From Verrucomicrobiota bacterium (GTDB taxonomy: Bacteria; Verrucomicrobiota; Verrucomicrobiia; Verrucomicrobiales; DEV007), in contig DAOUQC010000016.1 in assembly GCA_030625775.1 (NCBI GenBank), positions 1 through 64,000 of the forward strand: 64,000 nt of DNA, written 5' to 3'. Position numbers and translations under genes: made by a program. The notes beneath the pieces were generated by a model, which saw only the letters and a program-made list of their open reading frames with translations, searched no databases and was not told the origin of the DNA. Of the stretch, positions 9,601 to 17,514 are shown in pieces. The stretch's first letter is position 1; each line of letters starts with the position of its first letter.

Positions 9601-11021
9601 TCACTATCAGTAATTCGCAGTTCCAGGTTCGTCAGCGAGGCAGCAGTATCATGGTGCAGCAAATGGGTGCCCCTTATCGCAATGCCCGGATTGGACCGGC
9701 AAGTGGAGGAGGGGCAGCAGCTTTTTTCGCTCCTGGAGTCAAGAAGGTGCGCTCGTTTTTACCTGATGGAAGCAGCAGCTTTTTCCTGTCTGTTGGTGAT
9801 CAGATCAAACGTTACCGGATAGAAGACGGTAGTTTGCAGTGGCAATCGGATCTGGCTTCTGGTGCAGGGGGGCTGACAAGTATAGCAATGGGCATGCCCA
9901 CTATTTCACATCCGGATCCTGTGATGTTTCTGGATGGTGATCACTTATTATGTTATGTGCCTGAGTTGGATGTGGCGAGCTGTTTTGAAAAGCAGACGGG
10001 AAAGCTGGTCTGGTCGAGAAACCTGGCGGTGGCGAATTCGGTGAAGGGAATGGTTTATAGTTTGAATTCCGGGGCAGCGTTTTCTGATGGGCGTTTGTTT
10101 GTATTTGGACAGAGTTGTGAAATTCTGGATTCAAGCAATGGCAAAACCCTGTGGTCATTTGATGATCGTGGAGTGCATCGTTTTCCGCTGTCTCTGCATC
10201 GGGTACAGGAAAATGAGGAGCGGGAGGGGGCAGCGAAAACTGCGGAGTCGCCATCAGTTTCATCGTCCTCAGCATCAGCGTCGGTGATGTCGGGCGGCGG
10301 GGCGGCCTTGCAACAGCTCACAACTTTTTTGGATCATAACCAGCAGGGGGACGATGTGCTGGGCCGAATGGAACAAGTGAAGCCTTTTTTACAGGGCGAG
10401 GGGGCCTTGGTGGCTCCCGCTGTGCAGTGGAACAGCTTAAGAGGGCTGGGACGGGCTGGTGCAGATGCACGAATTGCGGGGGATCGTTTGTTATTGATGG
10501 GGGATCAAGGGCTTCGCGAGATATCACTGGCTTTACCGATAGGGTCAAATCGTTTCGGGGTTCAGGGGATACTGCTCGGGGTGGCCGGAGACAAGCTGTG
10601 GTTTCTGAATGGGTCGGTTTTGAGGCAGTTGAGCCTGAGCGATCATCGGGACTTGAAGGTGAAGATAGCTGGACAAGCAGAGGGCGAAAGCCGTGTGAAT
10701 GCCGTGATGTCAGGTTCCCGGATTTATGTGTCACATACCCAGGGGGTGTCAGTCTTGAATGCCTATAGTGGCAGAGTGATCAGTGAAAATGAATGGCCGG
10801 GTATGATGAAGGATTATCTGGCGAAACAGGGAGTGTCGAATGGGGGGGGCGGGGAGGATAATGTGGTGGTATGGCAGGGGCGCATTGTCAATATCCCTGT
10901 GGGGCCGGTTTATTGTTTTCCTTTGCGCAATCAGGCCAGTGGGGATCGTTTGTTTACCATGGTGGACGACAGCCGTTTTGTGATGTTGCGTAATCGTCGA
11001 GTAAAACCCCCGGAAAAATAG
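6669..11021 (+). CDS. TPR-repeat protein with C-terminal PQQ-type beta-propeller
   Basis: A very long exported protein, 1450 residues from the preferred GTG at 6669. The first residues, VNKSATCILTFLLAGLLLVS, then form a normal signal peptide, and GGAG lies just upstream; a TTG at 6639 would add 10 residues. Residues about 45-880 are a helical, TPR-like solenoid with many A/L-rich helix pairs. Residues about 915-1450 form a PQQ/quinoprotein-like propeller with strands such as AIYHVDADSGKLLW, CFEKQTGKLVW and EILDSSNGKTLW, each ending in the typical G-K-L-x-W pattern. Such propellers often serve as binding platforms rather than enzymes. The gene sits between MoxR and DUF58 genes with a 4-bp gap to the latter, so it is very likely co-transcribed and part of the same envelope complex. 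Confidence 0.85.
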   Translation: MNKSATCILTFLLAGLLLVSTGADLLAQDKGGAPGLQGEAFDKQSLALRTALHYDSSLDAPLKSLIRLYEKAGRLEDLLGLYRAHTSQYGDDVGAKVVMVRLLKALERVEATEMIRSAAQQHPEHSGLKYLLYQNFKKRGDQRALKTLSDAIDLQKGQGHRQAWMEELLEQAQEKDARTLAEGHLREMLAVQDHTAATLLILARQMHRYHFEELCLLALTKARKKKPDAETGVEIELLAARAEAGLGRFDAVAKRMDVLLKRLAPDYRRRREIMKLRVSLVKNDVDRDKLIEQARLRYEREPLNEGAVLDYAELLSANEMRRKAAEVVVAGAGRLPKSEALEKEALSLLDRIGDEEGMLAFLQERLKGEAGRDDLQYRMVKVEYLSGKADAARKRLEKILEKLGKEERARRLLDLARYLRQMSQPGDSADLLAEVVALLPARLDVKRELLETLLALEQRSKAQKLLAGISIIDAEIENFVDLVQFMVQADFLVEAQDALEARLKNEGDRLDLNLLLVSVLGKTGDRKKAEEILMKSRAAADTSARYAQWLESGLGLYELLESPEQFFDAEQFRFLEEGEDWTADRVDRFLTLCELGERKRLGDRVAQALRNQLADASLPAPLKLRLRLLLVKALDKSPDKAGEVEEQLELLAKEDGKHADNYQLRRALLYHSNSRPDLARNLLESVDMEKVEDESILRAAYLVFLEYSLVESAKVCLEKLTDKESTDSGGWEKRLSLLAALGEEEELRVVLRRLLAGIDRLILKAETLQALRSHLLDSYWRSISPLLKKGGNESLNEILVMLDSVDRDARQARDRGWSLWTRAYVLNRLERMSARDEVVKELTVFLNDRENASSQDGESGQAMIAFPDGLAMSAGAAVGLLKAEGEERQSAPIEFEDSEGPLGDLEMAWAFEADPGARILQIAPAGKTSVLVLDDQGAIYHVDADSGKLLWYEQYRVSAESGQTSSRHSLSGGAYGGITISNSQFQVRQRGSSIMVQQMGAPYRNARIGPASGGGAAAFFAPGVKKVRSFLPDGSSSFFLSVGDQIKRYRIEDGSLQWQSDLASGAGGLTSIAMGMPTISHPDPVMFLDGDHLLCYVPELDVASCFEKQTGKLVWSRNLAVANSVKGMVYSLNSGAAFSDGRLFVFGQSCEILDSSNGKTLWSFDDRGVHRFPLSLHRVQENEEREGAAKTAESPSVSSSSASASVMSGGGAALQQLTTFLDHNQQGDDVLGRMEQVKPFLQGEGALVAPAVQWNSLRGLGRAGADARIAGDRLLLMGDQGLREISLALPIGSNRFGVQGILLGVAGDKLWFLNGSVLRQLSLSDHRDLKVKIAGQAEGESRVNAVMSGSRIYVSHTQGVSVLNAYSGRVISENEWPGMMKDYLAKQGVSNGGGGEDNVVVWQGRIVNIPVGPVYCFPLRNQASGDRLFTMVDDSRFVMLRNRRVKPPEK

Positions 11022-11025
11022 GATC

Positions 11026-11937
11026 ATGGCGGATAATACAATAGCGAGTGAAGAATTGTTCGACGCCGAGTTTCTGGATCGGCTGCGGGCACTTTTTTTG
11101 CGTCTACGAAAGAGGAAGCAGTTGCGAAAGAAGGGGATGCAGTCCTCACCTTCCACAGGTTATACCCGCGAATTCAAAGACTTTCGTCACTACACCCGAG
11201 ACGACGATTACCGTGCGATCGATTGGCGCTTGTATGCGCGTCTGGACAAGCTTTTCATCCGTCTCTACGAGGAAATCCAGGAGTATCACATCCATGTGAT
11301 GATCGATACCAGTGCCTCGATGCAGCAGCCCTTTAAAGAAAAACAAACAGCGGCGTTGAAGTTGGGGGTGGCCTTGTCCTATCTGGGTTTGGTGGGGCAT
11401 CACCGGGTCAGCCTCTACACCATGGGAGAGAAGATCCAGCCGGCCTTGCCGCCGTTGAAAGGGCAGGGAAATATTCAGCGCATCATCGATTACCTAGGGA
11501 AGGTTTCTTTTGGTGGCTTGACGAATCTGGACCGCTGCTTTCATGAGTTCAGGCCGTCGCGCAGACGTTACGGCATCATTTTTGTGGTATCGGATTTTTT
11601 TGGCTCAGGCATCAACGAAGCACATGAAGCCGTCCGTCATGCGACGACTTGGCCGGGGGAGCTTCATTTTATTCAACTGTATCACCCGCAGGAACGCAGC
11701 CCGCAACTGGATGGGGAGATCGAACTGGTGGACGTGGAAACGGAGGAACACCGACGTCTGTGGCTGACCAAGAGGGACCTGAAGCGTTACGAGGAAACTT
11801 TCGACAAGTTCACCCAGGACATCGAACACTCCTGCCGATCACGGCAAATGGATTATCAACAATGGCGAACGGACCAATCCTTTGAGGATCAGTTTTTGGA
11901 GCTGCTCTCCCGTGGATCGGCCCTGGCCGGGGCATAA
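11026..11937 (+). CDS. DUF58 protein (vWA-like)
   Basis: A 303-residue DUF58-family protein. The hallmark block 'RHYTRDDDYRAIDWRLYARL' (about residues 57-76) is followed by a vWA-type MIDAS motif DTSASM starting at D94. No transmembrane segment is visible. DUF58 proteins are standard partners of MoxR ATPases in Bat-like loci. The gene starts 4 bp after the TPR/PQQ stop and ends 20 bp before the BatA-like gene, consistent with one operon. Its role is likely in assembling or remodelling an envelope complex with MoxR; that follows from family association and is not shown by the sequence itself. Confidence 0.92.
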   Translation: MADNTIASEELFDAEFLDRLRALFLRLRKRKQLRKKGMQSSPSTGYTREFKDFRHYTRDDDYRAIDWRLYARLDKLFIRLYEEIQEYHIHVMIDTSASMQQPFKEKQTAALKLGVALSYLGLVGHHRVSLYTMGEKIQPALPPLKGQGNIQRIIDYLGKVSFGGLTNLDRCFHEFRPSRRRYGIIFVVSDFFGSGINEAHEAVRHATTWPGELHFIQLYHPQERSPQLDGEIELVDVETEEHRRLWLTKRDLKRYEETFDKFTQDIEHSCRSRQMDYQQWRTDQSFEDQFLELLSRGSALAGA

Positions 11938-11957
11938 GTGGATTATAGAAGCGTCTT

Positions 11958-13913
11958 ATGCAATTGATTCATCCAGCATTTTTGTATCTCGGCCTGCTGG
12001 CGATCATTCCGATCGTTTTGTATTTTTTCCGTCGCCGGTCAAAGGTGGTGGCGGTGAGTACTTTGGTATTTTTCAAAACCCTGGCCCGGGAACATCAGGA
12101 ATCAGCCTGGTTGCGGCGGATGAAAAAGCTGTTATCGCTTTTGCTGACTTTGTTGATGGTGGCGGCTGCAATTCTGGCTCTGGTAAGGGTGGTATTTGCT
12201 CCACGTGTCGATGATATTAGATCAGTGGTGGTTTTGTTGGATCGCTCGGCTTCAATGGGGACCCTGGACGAAGAAGGGCGGACACGCATGGAAGTGGCCA
12301 AAGAGGAAATCCGGACGCGATTGGATGGTTTGCCCGAGGCAATCGGGGTGTCGTTGATCGCCTTTGACAGTCGTCCCGAGGTGCTGCTGCCCAGAACTCT
12401 GAAGCGGCGGGAATTGATTTCGCGATTGGATCAAATCAGGGTGCGGCCGATTGCCCAGGATTTACCTGCTGCCATGGATATGGCGGTGGTGATTGCGAAT
12501 TTGGAAAAACCGGCGGTGATTTGGCAGGTGTCGGATTCAACTCCTGTCATTGAGCTTGGGGAAGTCTTGGAAAGTGAAAGCGAGGCAGAAAACAGGGAGG
12601 GGCAGGAGAGCGAAGAGGTTGATCAAGCCGCGGGAGGGGGCCTACCTGACGGGGTGTCCCTTGAGTGGGTGAACATGGCGGTCGCGGATGCACTCAATGT
12701 GGGGATCACGGCTTTCCAAGTGAGGCCGATTCCGATGGAGTCTGGAAAATTCGAGGCTTATGTGAAAATCAGCAGCAACCGTGCCGCCAAAAAAACGGTA
12801 AAGACAAAACTGGAAGTGAATCTGGCGGGCATGCCTTTGCAGCTGAGGGAATTGGAACTGGAAGCAGGTATGAGCGAATCCCTGATCATTCCGATCGAGG
12901 GCAGTGACGGGCAACTGCTACGCCTGGAACTTCGTACCGAAGGGGATTGTCTGGCGGTGGATGACCAGGTGGTTTACCCGCTGCCAAAAAATCGTTCCGT
13001 GGTGGTGGCATGGATCACTCCTGAACCGGATCCTTTCACGGAAATTGCCCTGAGTGCGATTCAGGAAGAGGGAATGCTGGACCTCTGGAAAGGAGGGCCG
13101 GATGCCTGGCCCTTGAGTGAAGCGGTGGATGTGGTGATTTTTGATGGCTGGTTGCCTGAGGAGTGGCCTGGGGACTTGCCGGTAATTGTGATGAATCCGC
13201 CCGGCAACAGTGGGCCGATCAAGGCGAGGAGTGTTGGAAAATCAGGGATCCCTTACGAAAGCATCCGGGTGGGGAATCAAGAGCACCCGGTGTTGTTTCG
13301 AGTGAGCAGTACGCGTGTGGCTTTGACCCAGACTTGCGTCTATGATGTGGAGGGAGGCTCGCTGGAGCCCCTGTGGTTGGCGGGCAATGAGGCGGTTCTT
13401 TCGGCCGGGGAGGTTAGAGGTCAGCGAATGGTGGTGATGGCTTATTCTCCGGGGCGGTCGGAGTATTTGCCACTGACGGCATCCTTTCCCTTACTGATGG
13501 GCAATGCGATTTTCTGGTGTGCTGAAAAATCCAAAGCAGTGGTGGAACGGGTCAGGGAAAATCACAGTGGTGATCTGATCCAGGTGGAAGGGGGTGAGTT
13601 GCTGTGGACCGATTGGAAGGGTGGCCAGTGGAGGGAGGAAAAACAGGCTCTGAGCGGAGGGTTGGTCGAATTGGCTCAGACCGGAGTGTGGCGGGCGAGT
13701 GAAGGTCAGCAGGGGGTGGCACATTTGCTTTCCATCACTGAGACGGATATTGAAGCGGCCGTTGATGCCGGGGCGAAGGCGGGAGAAGGGGGGAATACTG
13801 TGGCAGGAAGGGCCAAAGGACAATGGGGTGATGTGACTGGATGGGTTTTGGCAGCTTTGGTAATGATACTGGTGGTGGAGAGTTGGTTGTTTCACCGGCA
13901 TGCGGTTTATTAG
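11958..13913 (+). CDS. BatA-like membrane protein with vWA domain
   Basis: A 651-residue protein. The N-terminus has the BatA-type opening 'HPAFLYLGLLAIIPIVLYFF', a transmembrane segment at about 5-25, followed by a basic RRRSK stretch and a second membrane segment at about 55-78. A vWA domain follows with the MIDAS start DRSASM at D95. The remainder is a long extracytoplasmic beta-rich region, with an acidic linker at about 200-225. A final membrane segment (VTGWVLAALVMILVVESWLF) sits at the C-terminus. This is the usual architecture of aerotolerance-type BatA proteins fused to a large periplasmic part. It is followed after 46 bp by another double-vWA gene, the spacer being a heptanucleotide array. 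Confidence 0.9.
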   Translation: MQLIHPAFLYLGLLAIIPIVLYFFRRRSKVVAVSTLVFFKTLAREHQESAWLRRMKKLLSLLLTLLMVAAAILALVRVVFAPRVDDIRSVVVLLDRSASMGTLDEEGRTRMEVAKEEIRTRLDGLPEAIGVSLIAFDSRPEVLLPRTLKRRELISRLDQIRVRPIAQDLPAAMDMAVVIANLEKPAVIWQVSDSTPVIELGEVLESESEAENREGQESEEVDQAAGGGLPDGVSLEWVNMAVADALNVGITAFQVRPIPMESGKFEAYVKISSNRAAKKTVKTKLEVNLAGMPLQLRELELEAGMSESLIIPIEGSDGQLLRLELRTEGDCLAVDDQVVYPLPKNRSVVVAWITPEPDPFTEIALSAIQEEGMLDLWKGGPDAWPLSEAVDVVIFDGWLPEEWPGDLPVIVMNPPGNSGPIKARSVGKSGIPYESIRVGNQEHPVLFRVSSTRVALTQTCVYDVEGGSLEPLWLAGNEAVLSAGEVRGQRMVVMAYSPGRSEYLPLTASFPLLMGNAIFWCAEKSKAVVERVRENHSGDLIQVEGGELLWTDWKGGQWREEKQALSGGLVELAQTGVWRASEGQQGVAHLLSITETDIEAAVDAGAKAGEGGNTVAGRAKGQWGDVTGWVLAALVMILVVESWLFHRHAVY

Positions 13914-13955
13914 ATAGGAGATAGGAGATAGGAGATAGGAGATAGGAGATAGGAA
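13914..13955 (+). repeat. Perfect heptanucleotide array (ATAGGAG)5 plus one degenerate unit
   Basis: Directly after the TAG stop of the BatA-like gene, ATAGGAG is repeated five times without error (13914-13948), followed by ATAGGAA (13949-13955) and then the ATG at 13960. Every unit carries an AGGAG/TAGGAG core, so the array is a ladder of potential ribosome-binding sites at different distances from the start. Copy-number change would shift the spacing by 7 nt without touching either coding region. Confidence 0.95.
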
Positions 13956-13959
13956 AATA

Positions 13960-16578
13960 ATGGATTGGTTGTATCCAAAGTTATTATTGTTAGTGATTCC
14001 GGCGGCGTTGCTGTTGATGTGGTTTGATGCCAGGTCGACGCATCCGATGTCGATGTTTCGGAGGCGGTTTCTTCTGGTGATTCGGTTGTTGTTGGTATTG
14101 CTGGCAGTGCTGGCTCTGGCGTCACCTGCGAGAGTGGAAAAGAGTCACCAGCAGTCGGCGGTGTTTGTCATGGATCATTCGCAGAGTCAGGGGCAGGCAG
14201 GATTGGCGAAGGTGTATGAAGCAAGTGCGTTGGTGAGCAAGGCTTTGGCGGGAAGTGTGAAGACCGCTTATATTGCCGCCGGGAGTGAGGCCAGGGTTTT
14301 AGCTTACCCTGAATCGGGAGGGATAAGCCCGCGCTTGGAGGATCATGCAGGCTTGATGGAAACGATCGGTGCCAAGACAAATTTTGCAGCTGCAGTGAAA
14401 CTGGCTAGCGGCATTTTTCCCAGTGGCTCGGCCAGGCATATCGTCATTCTTGGCGATGGGCTGGAAACGAGTGGCAGCCTTGAGGATCTGGCTCAGGAAG
14501 CAGCGATTTCGGGGGTTAAGATTCATGCTGTGGGGATAGCGGGCTCGGTACGCCCGGATGTGAGAGTGACTAAAGTGGTCAGTTCCCAGGCTCGATTGAA
14601 TGAGGGAGCCAGCCTGGATTTGAGCGCAACGGTGGAGAGTTCACTTCAGGGTAAGGGGCAGGTGCGTCTATTTGAAAACGGTCTGGAGGTCGAGAGTCGG
14701 CCGATTGAGGTGGAGGTCGGGCAAAATCAGGTGATTCAATTCCGCCGCACTCCTGAGAAGCGGAATATTTACAATTACAGGGTGGTCGTGGAGGGCTTTG
14801 AGGCGGAAGACGCCATTCCGGAAAATAATGAAGCCCTGACGATTGTCGATGTGCGGGGCAAACCCCTGCTGCTCTACATTGAAGGGGAGGCAGACGAGTC
14901 GTCCTACCTTTATAATGCCATGGCCAAGGAGGGGATCCGTCTTGATGTGCGTTCTCCGGACGGCATGCCTGAGTCTTTGCGCGAGTTGGCGGGGTACGAT
15001 GGCATTATTGTGTCGGATGTGTCAGCACATAAAATCGGAGAAATGCGGATGGCGGCGATTCGTGATTATGTCGATAAACTGGGAGGAGGTTTTGTGATGA
15101 TAGGAGGAATGAATTCCTTTGGTGTCGGGGGTTATTACCGAACTCCGATTGAGGAAATTTTGCCAGTGAAATTGAAAGCGCCGGATCAGGAAGAATTCCA
15201 ATCATCCGCCCTGGCTCTGGTGGTGGACCGTTCGGGATCAATGTCGGGGCAAAAAATAGAGATTTGTAAATCAGCGGCGATTGCCACTGCGGAGTTACTG
15301 AACAGCAAGGACTACATAGGGGTTTACGCTTTTGATTCAGCGGTGCACGTGGTGGTGCCAATGACGCGGGTGAATTCGACCAGCACGATTGCAAACCAGA
15401 TCTCGATGCTGTCTGCGGGCGGAGGAACCAATATCTACCCGGGCATGGTGGCTGGCCGGGAGGCACTGAATAAAGTGCGGGCAAAAATCAAACACATGAT
15501 CGTTTTGACAGACGGGCAGACTTCAGGGCAGGGATACCAGGCATTGGCCTCTCAATGTCATGCAGAGGGTATCACAATTTCGACAGTGGCGGTTGGAGCA
15601 GGCGCTCAAGTGGGTTTGCTTCAGGCAATCGCGGCGGCAGGGGGAGGTCAATCTTATGTCACCATGGATCCGACGGCGATTACGCGAATTTTCACCCAGG
15701 ATACCATGGTTCACACTGGGCGGATGATTCGCGAAGAAGCTTTTGAGCCGCAATTAGTCGAACAGCACCCGATGCTGCGCAATTGGGATCAGGAAAATAC
15801 ACCACCATTGCTGGGTTATGTGAAGACCAATCGCAAGGCGACTGCACAGGTGCCTTTGGTCACGGACAAGGGGGACCCGCTATTGGCGCATTGGCGTTTT
15901 GGTTTGGGAAAAGTAACCGCCTTCACTTCGGATTGTAAAACACGCTGGGCTCCATTGTGGGTGACCCAGTGGGGCGGGTACAGTCAGTTCTGGGCACAGG
16001 TTTTGCGTGAAACTGCACGTGCGCCCCAGGGGCAGAATATGGATCTTGCGTTGCATGAACAAGGTGAAGAAGTCAGATTGGCGGTGGATTTGCTGGAGGA
16101 TGCAGGCACCCGTCGCAACGCAGCCGAAGTGGAAGCCGATGTTTATTTTGTGCCGGCCCATTCACTGGGAGCGAGTATGCGCTTGTTAGCGACCGAACCT
16201 TTGGAACAAGAGGGGCCCGGGTTGTATTCCGGGGAATTTCGCCCTGACGAAGCGGGGGTGTATTTGGTCAGAGCGAGAGCTGGTGCCCAGATGGTATCGG
16301 CGGGTTATGTTCATAATCCCTCGGCTGAAGTGGCGACGGGTCAAATAAATGAAGATCTCTTGCGCCGGGTTTGTGAAATTACCGGAGGGCAGTATCTGGA
16401 AAGCGCGAATGATGCTCTGAAACTCGAAGGTTCAGATGTGGCTCGTTATGTTGAGTTGTGGCCCTTGTTACTGAAAATTTTCGTTGCCCTCCTCCTGATC
16501 GATATCGCCATTCGGCGATGGGAAAATGTGCAGGGGATTGGTGAGCAGTTGAAGAAGGCGGTAGGTGTCAGAGCTTAG
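13960..16578 (+). CDS. Double-vWA membrane protein with glutamine-amidotransferase-like domain
   Basis: An 872-residue protein. Two membrane segments lie at about residues 6-23 and 32-55. A first vWA-like region starts with DHSQS at D72. A beta-sandwich and a class I amidotransferase-like fold follow (about 295-385, with 'GGGFVMIGGMNSFGVGGY'), then a second, canonical vWA domain with DRSGSM at D423, T490 in GGGTNIYPG and D518 in TDGQT. The C-terminus has a membrane segment (about 830-850). The same order is known for large membrane vWA proteins next to BatA genes. The second MIDAS is complete, so metal-dependent ligand binding is likely; the first keeps DxSxS but its other MIDAS residues are unclear. 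It is the last gene of the + strand train. Confidence 0.88.
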   Translation: MDWLYPKLLLLVIPAALLLMWFDARSTHPMSMFRRRFLLVIRLLLVLLAVLALASPARVEKSHQQSAVFVMDHSQSQGQAGLAKVYEASALVSKALAGSVKTAYIAAGSEARVLAYPESGGISPRLEDHAGLMETIGAKTNFAAAVKLASGIFPSGSARHIVILGDGLETSGSLEDLAQEAAISGVKIHAVGIAGSVRPDVRVTKVVSSQARLNEGASLDLSATVESSLQGKGQVRLFENGLEVESRPIEVEVGQNQVIQFRRTPEKRNIYNYRVVVEGFEAEDAIPENNEALTIVDVRGKPLLLYIEGEADESSYLYNAMAKEGIRLDVRSPDGMPESLRELAGYDGIIVSDVSAHKIGEMRMAAIRDYVDKLGGGFVMIGGMNSFGVGGYYRTPIEEILPVKLKAPDQEEFQSSALALVVDRSGSMSGQKIEICKSAAIATAELLNSKDYIGVYAFDSAVHVVVPMTRVNSTSTIANQISMLSAGGGTNIYPGMVAGREALNKVRAKIKHMIVLTDGQTSGQGYQALASQCHAEGITISTVAVGAGAQVGLLQAIAAAGGGQSYVTMDPTAITRIFTQDTMVHTGRMIREEAFEPQLVEQHPMLRNWDQENTPPLLGYVKTNRKATAQVPLVTDKGDPLLAHWRFGLGKVTAFTSDCKTRWAPLWVTQWGGYSQFWAQVLRETARAPQGQNMDLALHEQGEEVRLAVDLLEDAGTRRNAAEVEADVYFVPAHSLGASMRLLATEPLEQEGPGLYSGEFRPDEAGVYLVRARAGAQMVSAGYVHNPSAEVATGQINEDLLRRVCEITGGQYLESANDALKLEGSDVARYVELWPLLLKIFVALLLIDIAIRRWENVQGIGEQLKKAVGVRA

Positions 16579-16608
16579 ATTGGGCCGGGGTGCAGAGTAT
16601 TTTGTTGC

Positions 16609-16640
16609 AAAAAAAAGCCTCGATGCATGCGCACCGAGGC
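16609..16640 (-). terminator. Rho-independent terminator of the DUF1080 gene
   Basis: Read on the minus strand, GCCTCG and CGAGGC form a stem (with an inner TGC/GCA pair and a small ATGC-type loop) followed by eight T residues. It lies 28 bp past the DUF1080 stop. On the plus strand there is no T run after the stem, so it works mainly for the minus-strand gene. Confidence 0.85.
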
Positions 16641-16667
16641 TTGGTAAAGCTTAAATGAACTCCGGAA

Positions 16668-17369
16668 TTATTTAAGCTCTTTGATTTTGATATTCTTCCA
16701 ACTCACTTCAAAAGGACCGGTTCCTTTTTTGATGCCGTGTACCTGCAAGCCGATAAAACCGCTGGGGTGAGTTTTGAAAACTTCGTCGTGGGTGAGGTCG
16801 GCGACTTTGTTGCCATTGATCCAAGTTTGGATGTTGTTGCCTTTGGCGACGATGCGGAAGTGATTCCATTCGCCGTTTTTCATGAAAGAGTGAGAGTTCA
16901 CTTCTGCATCCTTGGATTTAGGGGCTGCTGATAACCAGCCGAGGCCAGTAGCTTCACCATAGACCCAGCCGGCTTGACCGGGGCTGGCTTCGATTTCGAC
17001 CTGAGGGCCATAAACACGCCCTTTGTTTTTGTCTGTCTGGTCTTTGACTTTTGACCGGATCTGAACTCCTGAATTGAGTTCATCCGAATCTTTGACGTCG
17101 AATTCGAGTTCAAAATTACCGTAAGTTTTGTCAGAACAAAGAAATGAGTTTGAGCTGCCTTCAACCGTTTTGCCAACGATGGCACCGTTTTCTACCCGGT
17201 AGGTAGCAAAACCACTGCTTTTTTGGGTCCAGCCTTTAAGGCTTTTGCCGTCGAAGAGTTCGACCCAGGCGTCGTCTGCCGCCGATGTCACGGAAAGGGC
17301 AGCAAGTGTGCTGAATACACCTATGCCAGTGATTAGAAATAATTTATTAAAGTTCGGAATTTTGATCAT
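16668..17369 (-). CDS. Secreted DUF1080 (3-keto-disaccharide hydrolase type) protein
   Basis: A 233-residue protein: signal peptide (IKIPNFNKLFLITGIGVFST to about AAD at 30) followed by one DUF1080 domain, recognisable from WVELFDGKSLKGW, NGAIVGK, NFELEFDVK, NSGVQIRS and the C-terminal FIGLQVHG/VSWKNIKIKEL blocks. The domain has a concanavalin-like lectin/glucanase fold and several members have been tied to hydrolysis of 3-keto sugars. ATG at 17369 was chosen because it starts the signal peptide; the frame stays open upstream to 17675 but that part runs antisense into the next gene and is not convincing. The gene is divergent from the SGNH hydrolase and ends at a clear terminator. Gfo/Idh/MocA genes elsewhere in this window fit oxidised-sugar metabolism; that link is inference. 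Confidence 0.92.
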   Translation of the reverse strand: MIKIPNFNKLFLITGIGVFSTLAALSVTSAADDAWVELFDGKSLKGWTQKSSGFATYRVENGAIVGKTVEGSSNSFLCSDKTYGNFELEFDVKDSDELNSGVQIRSKVKDQTDKNKGRVYGPQVEIEASPGQAGWVYGEATGLGWLSAAPKSKDAEVNSHSFMKNGEWNHFRIVAKGNNIQTWINGNKVADLTHDEVFKTHPSGFIGLQVHGIKKGTGPFEVSWKNIKIKELK

Positions 17370-17456
17370 GGTTTTAGAGTGAGGTTTAGATTGAGTCGCT
17401 AATTTAACCAGAAAAACCGATGTGTCGAATAGCGCCTTCCCGTATTTTGTGGATGC

Positions 17457-17485
17457 TTGACAAGCCGGGAGAGATTGGGAACTGT
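17457..17485 (+). promoter_or_regulatory. Possible promoter for the SGNH hydrolase gene
   Basis: A consensus-like -35 box TTGACA (17457-17462) sits 17 bp before AACTGT (17480-17485), a poor -10 match. It lies about 30 bp upstream of the ATG at 17515 in the divergent 145-bp spacer. Weak support because of the -10 box. Confidence 0.25.
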
Positions 17486-17514
17486 GTGTTCTTCTCTCAG
17501 CAATCACATCAGCT

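Noticed and set aside
13914-13955. CRISPR-like reading of the heptamer array
   Set aside because: Units are 7 bp and contiguous, with no spacers.
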